NCBI RefSeq assembly: GCF_014873765.1
Contig: NZ_JADBGG010000031.1
Span: 1 to 54,224, forward strand
Source: Desulfomicrobium macestii
GTDB lineage: Bacteria > Desulfobacterota > Desulfovibrionia > Desulfovibrionales > Desulfomicrobiaceae
Direction: 5' to 3'
DNA length: 54,224 bases
A program made the translations under genes and the position numbers. Shown piece after piece: positions 51,171 to 54,224 of this stretch (position 1 is its first letter; each line of letters begins with the position of its first letter). The notes below the pieces were generated by a model. It saw only the letters and a program-made list of their open reading frames with translations, was not told where the DNA came from and did no database searches.

Positions 51171-51536
51171 GTGGAGAAGATTCTGATCGTGGGGTGCAAG
51201 AACACCATGGACGATGTTTGCATTGGCTGTTCACGCTGTCTGGTGGCTTTCAACAGAAGACAGGGTATCTTTGAAATCTACGAGGACACCGACGCCGAGA
51301 TCGTTGGCATGGTTGGCTGCGGCGGCTGTCCGGCACCGGCCATCGTGACCAGGCTCATGCAGGTCAAGCTCTGGAACGCGCCCATGAACGAAAAGCCCAC
51401 GGTGATCCACATCGCGCCCTGCATAGCCGAGCAGTGTCCGCACAAGGAAGAGATCATCAAGAAAATCACGGCCAAGGCAGGCATCCGTGTCATCGAAGGA
51501 ACACATCCCTACGTTCCCAAGGACATCTTCGCCTGA
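51171..51536 (+). CDS. CGGC-domain protein
   Basis: A 121-residue protein with conserved cysteines: ILIVGCKNTMDD, CIGCSRCLVAFNRR, VGCGGCPAPAIVTRL and HIAPCIAEQCPHKEE. This is the CGGC domain family, suspected of metal or redox function but uncharacterised. No signal peptide. The start is GTG 51171 with GGAGG six bases upstream; a longer open frame upstream is not conserved in pattern. It is a single-gene unit. Confidence 0.82.
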   Translation: MEKILIVGCKNTMDDVCIGCSRCLVAFNRRQGIFEIYEDTDAEIVGMVGCGGCPAPAIVTRLMQVKLWNAPMNEKPTVIHIAPCIAEQCPHKEEIIKKITAKAGIRVIEGTHPYVPKDIFA

Positions 51537-52230
51537 TATCGCAAAAGAGCCGATGAGGCGCATGGTGCGTCCTCGGCCCTTCCGGATCACTGATCTGTAT
51601 TGATCTTGAATACAGGTGGTTACGGATATGTCGCGCCGCTCATCCTTATAAACGGTCAATTCATATCTCACCGGATGGCTTCGCGACCTGACCGGGCAGC
51701 CTTGAAGGCAATTCGCGTATGACCCCGCCTCATCGTGGAGGACATACTTTTTTTGTCCACACGCATTTCTCAACCTTTGCTTGAAGTAAATAACCCGCAT
51801 CGACAGTCTCTTTGTCGAAATGAATGCGCCTCCGTTCAACTTGTGAGCGGAGGCTTTTTTTTACGGAAAAATTTTGCTGCTGATGATCAAAAAGGAAAAT
51901 GATCTGTGCCGGTCGCATCTTTATTCATTAATGATTTTGGTCAATGTAATGTTGAATTATTTTCTATTTCATTATTGGTTAAAATAGCAACTATCTACAT
52001 ATGGATATGTATATAGTTTCAGGTTTGTATAATTACAGATAATTATTTGTGAAAATATTTATTATGAAATAATCGCATTGTGTTCATCTTATTGATAGTA
52101 TTATGAAAAATTATTTCGATTGTCTTATGTGAACATGCCGGCTTCCATAAAATACGCCAACTTTAAAAAAATGTAGCCAGAAATTGGTCGCTGAGTTCCA
52201 ATTTCTGAGAGCCAGGTACGGGGACGGTTC
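51537..52230. other. AT-rich gene-poor stretch before the exoprotein gene
   Basis: About 690 bases without a recognisable gene. 51900-52130 is strongly AT-rich and unlike the flanks, consistent with an insertion boundary or a silenced (H-NS-like) promoter region. A terminator lies at 51828-51862. Confidence 0.5.
51828..51862 (+). terminator. Rho-independent terminator
   Basis: GCCTCCG (51828-51834) pairs with CGGAGGC (51848-51854), extended by TTC/GAG, then a run of eight T. It is nearly 300 bases after the CGGC stop, so an untranslated RNA could end here. Confidence 0.75.
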
Positions 52231-54224
52231 ATGAAGCATGCGCTGCAACGGTTTATATGTCTGACGCTGGCATTTTTGCTGGTATTCAATCCCGTGGCGG
52301 CTGCTGCGGATGGCATCGTGGTCGATCCCACGGCCCCGGCCGCCAATCAGCCGGCCGTAAGCGCCGCGCCCAACGGCGTGCCCCTGGTCGACATCGCAAG
52401 ACCGAACTCTGGGGGCCTCTCCCACAACATGTTCGATCAGTTCAACGTGGGCGGGCCCGGCGTAATCCTGAACAACAGCAAGAAGGCCGGGCGCACGCAA
52501 CTGGGCGGAGTGGTGGCCAACAACCCGAAGCTCGGCAAGGGCCCCGAAGCCCGGGTCATCCTGAACGAGGTCACGGGCAGCAGCCGATCCCGCCTTGAGG
52601 GCTACACTGAAATATTCGGTTATCCGGCCGACTACATCCTGGCCAATCCGAACGGCATAACGGTCAACGGCGGCGGGTTCATAAACACGCCCCGGGCCAC
52701 GTTGACCACGGGCAAGCCCCGGTTTGGCGAGTACGGAGGTCTGAGGGCCCTGGATGTGCGTCAGGGCGATGTGCTTGTCGACGGCCTGGGCCTCAATGTC
52801 TCCAATCTCGACGCATTCGACATCATCAGCCGCACGGCCAGGATCAACGCCGACGTGCACGCCGTGAAGCTGGGCATCAGCACCGGATACGGCAGCCATG
52901 ACGTCGCCACGGGCCAATTTTCCGCCCTGCCCCCGGACGGTTCGGATGTTCCCGCAGTGGCGCTGGACTCCACGGCCCTTGGCGGCATGTATGCCGAGCG
53001 CATCATCCTCGTGGGCAATGAGAAGGGCGTGGGCGTGAATCTGGAAGGCGTCACCCACGCCACCGACGAACTGGTCCTGACCGCCGATGGCAGGATACGC
53101 ATCAAGGGGCGTGTTTCCTCGGACAATGATGTCCGGGTTGCCTCGAACGCTGACAGCGTGGAAATTTCCGGTTCGCTTGCGGCAGCGAAAATTGCGGAGG
53201 TTACGGCTTTAAAGGATTTGGTGCTCAAGTCGGAAGCAGGCACGCAGGCCTTGCTGTATGCAGATGATGCGCGGGTTTCTTCCGAGTCGCTGCACAATGG
53301 TGACGGCAGGATCGAGTCCGGCACGAATCTGGCCGTTGCAACGCGCTCCGGCCTCGCGAATGCGGGAAGCATCGTTTCCGGGGGCAACGCCGTTTTGAAC
53401 GCGGGCGGCGTCGTTGGCAACACGGGGCAGATGCAGGCCAGGGGTAGCCTCGACGTCGAGGGCGCGCATGTCCTGAATTCGGGCCGGATGTTTTCCATCG
53501 AGGCGGTCAGGATTCATTCCGCGGGGGATATCGTCAATGCCGGCGGCGAGATTTCATCCAAAAAATCAAGCAGTTTGGAGGCCACGGGAAATATCTCAAA
53601 CACCGGGGCCATCCGGACCGAAGGGCTGGCGAGCATCCGCGCAGGCAGCCTGAGCAACGAGGGCGGGCGCATCGAGGCCACGGATGCCATGACCCTAGGC
53701 GTAGCAGGGCACATGGCAAATTCGGGCACTATCGGCACGGAGCGGGGTGCATTCATCAGCGCAGGCAGCCTGAGTAATGAGGGCGGCCGCATCCTGTCCC
53801 AGGGCGATCTGGATTTTGCGGTGGCGGGTGGTTTGGGCAATTCGGGGATTATTTATTCCGGAAGGGCCAGCCAAATTCGCGCTGGAAGCATGCGCAATGA
53901 TCCTGCCGGTCAGGTGCTGACCTTGGCTTCTCTGACCCTGGATCTGGACACCGATCTGGAGAATCTGGGCGTCCTGAATGCCGGGGAACCCTTTTTCGTG
54001 CAGAGCGGCGGCAGCGTCATCAACAATGACGGCAGCTTTTTGTCCCAGACAGGGATGGAGCTTGCGGTCCAGGGCGGCATCACGAATTCGGGTGTCATCC
54101 AATCCGGCGGAACCGGCCTGTTTCGAACTGGCGGGACGCTGCTCAACGAGGGCGAAATCCTGGCCGTGGGCGACGCTGTCTTTGAAATCGGCGAAGATCT
54201 GGAAAATTCAGGCACCCTGCATTC
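52231..54224 (+). CDS. Filamentous haemagglutinin-type two-partner-secretion exoprotein (partial)
   Basis: The first 664 residues of a large surface protein; the frame is open to the window edge. A signal peptide (residues 1-26, HALQRFICLTLAFLLVFNPV) is followed by a TPS secretion domain at about 30-270 with the NPNG motif (ILANPNGITVNGGGFINT). From about 290 on, haemagglutinin repeats of about 20 residues form a beta-helix (GSLSNEGGRIEATDAMTL, AGSLSNEGGRILSQGDL). Such proteins are adhesins or contact-dependent-inhibition toxins; the toxin tip would lie beyond the window. The TpsB/CdiB transporter is not upstream and may be downstream. Confidence 0.93.
   Translation, partial: MKHALQRFICLTLAFLLVFNPVAAAADGIVVDPTAPAANQPAVSAAPNGVPLVDIARPNSGGLSHNMFDQFNVGGPGVILNNSKKAGRTQLGGVVANNPKLGKGPEARVILNEVTGSSRSRLEGYTEIFGYPADYILANPNGITVNGGGFINTPRATLTTGKPRFGEYGGLRALDVRQGDVLVDGLGLNVSNLDAFDIISRTARINADVHAVKLGISTGYGSHDVATGQFSALPPDGSDVPAVALDSTALGGMYAERIILVGNEKGVGVNLEGVTHATDELVLTADGRIRIKGRVSSDNDVRVASNADSVEISGSLAAAKIAEVTALKDLVLKSEAGTQALLYADDARVSSESLHNGDGRIESGTNLAVATRSGLANAGSIVSGGNAVLNAGGVVGNTGQMQARGSLDVEGAHVLNSGRMFSIEAVRIHSAGDIVNAGGEISSKKSSSLEATGNISNTGAIRTEGLASIRAGSLSNEGGRIEATDAMTLGVAGHMANSGTIGTERGAFISAGSLSNEGGRILSQGDLDFAVAGGLGNSGIIYSGRASQIRAGSMRNDPAGQVLTLASLTLDLDTDLENLGVLNAGEPFFVQSGGSVINNDGSFLSQTGMELAVQGGITNSGVIQSGGTGLFRTGGTLLNEGEILAVGDAVFEIGEDLENSGTLH

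Overview
The window reads as chromosome of a sulfate-reducing deltaproteobacterium of the order Desulfovibrionales. A Desulfomicrobium- or Desulfovibrio-like organism is likely, but I cannot name the genus with certainty. The basis is a soluble periplasmic selenocysteine formate dehydrogenase, a D. gigas-type molybdenum aldehyde oxidoreductase in a large accessory operon, a class I cytochrome c-553 next to a heme-c-bearing cytochrome oxidase, and high G+C coding sequence. Both ends of the window are more AT-rich and look accessory: a pentapeptide-repeat gene on the left, and a filamentous-haemagglutinin gene on the right that runs off the edge.

Positions 1-1900 are an AT-rich island with a pentapeptide-repeat protein and small repeats. 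Positions 1.9-12 kb form a molybdenum/tungsten block: fdhA (in-frame UGA read as selenocysteine), fdhB, fdhE, a transposase-derived zinc-ribbon gene, an FmdE-MoeA fusion, a ModE-like DNA-binding protein, a NifX-like protein and a second MoeA-like protein. Positions 12.1-23.9 kb are one tightly packed operon of ten genes: aldehyde oxidoreductase (mop), a flavin/FeS/CCG electron-transfer fusion, a small zinc-ribbon redox protein, a methyltransferase, a C-GCAxxG-C-C protein, a radical SAM protein, a PaaK-like CoA ligase, XdhC, a MobA/MocA-like nucleotidyltransferase fused to an HD domain, and a histidine phosphatase. XdhC and the nucleotidyltransferase fit synthesis and insertion of the molybdopterin-cytosine-dinucleotide cofactor. 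The radical SAM, methyltransferase, C-GCAxxG-C-C and ligase genes have no assigned job, and this is my best candidate for an incompletely described system.

Positions 24-36 kb carry a FadL-type porin, a relic of a YhcG-type (DUF1016) nuclease gene, a membrane PP2C phosphatase, then a five-gene uptake cassette (TonB-dependent receptor, fused ECF ATPases, EcfT, a putative S component and a TiaS-like protein) and a divergent ABC exporter. Positions 35.7-43 kb are mostly housekeeping: htpG, two identical tandem tRNA-His genes, a VOC protein, murA, a VKOR/thioredoxin-like membrane protein and a sigma-54-type response regulator with a variant GAFTGA loop.

Positions 42.8-49.4 kb hold a respiratory block: a small monoheme cytochrome, cytochrome c-553, a His/Met-rich SCO protein, cytochrome oxidase subunits I, III, IV and II (the last with two c-type hemes), and a heme O synthase gene broken by one base in a run of nine G. 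The final 5 kb contain a small secreted protein, a universal stress protein, a CGGC-domain protein, an AT-rich gene-poor stretch and the start of a two-partner-secretion exoprotein.
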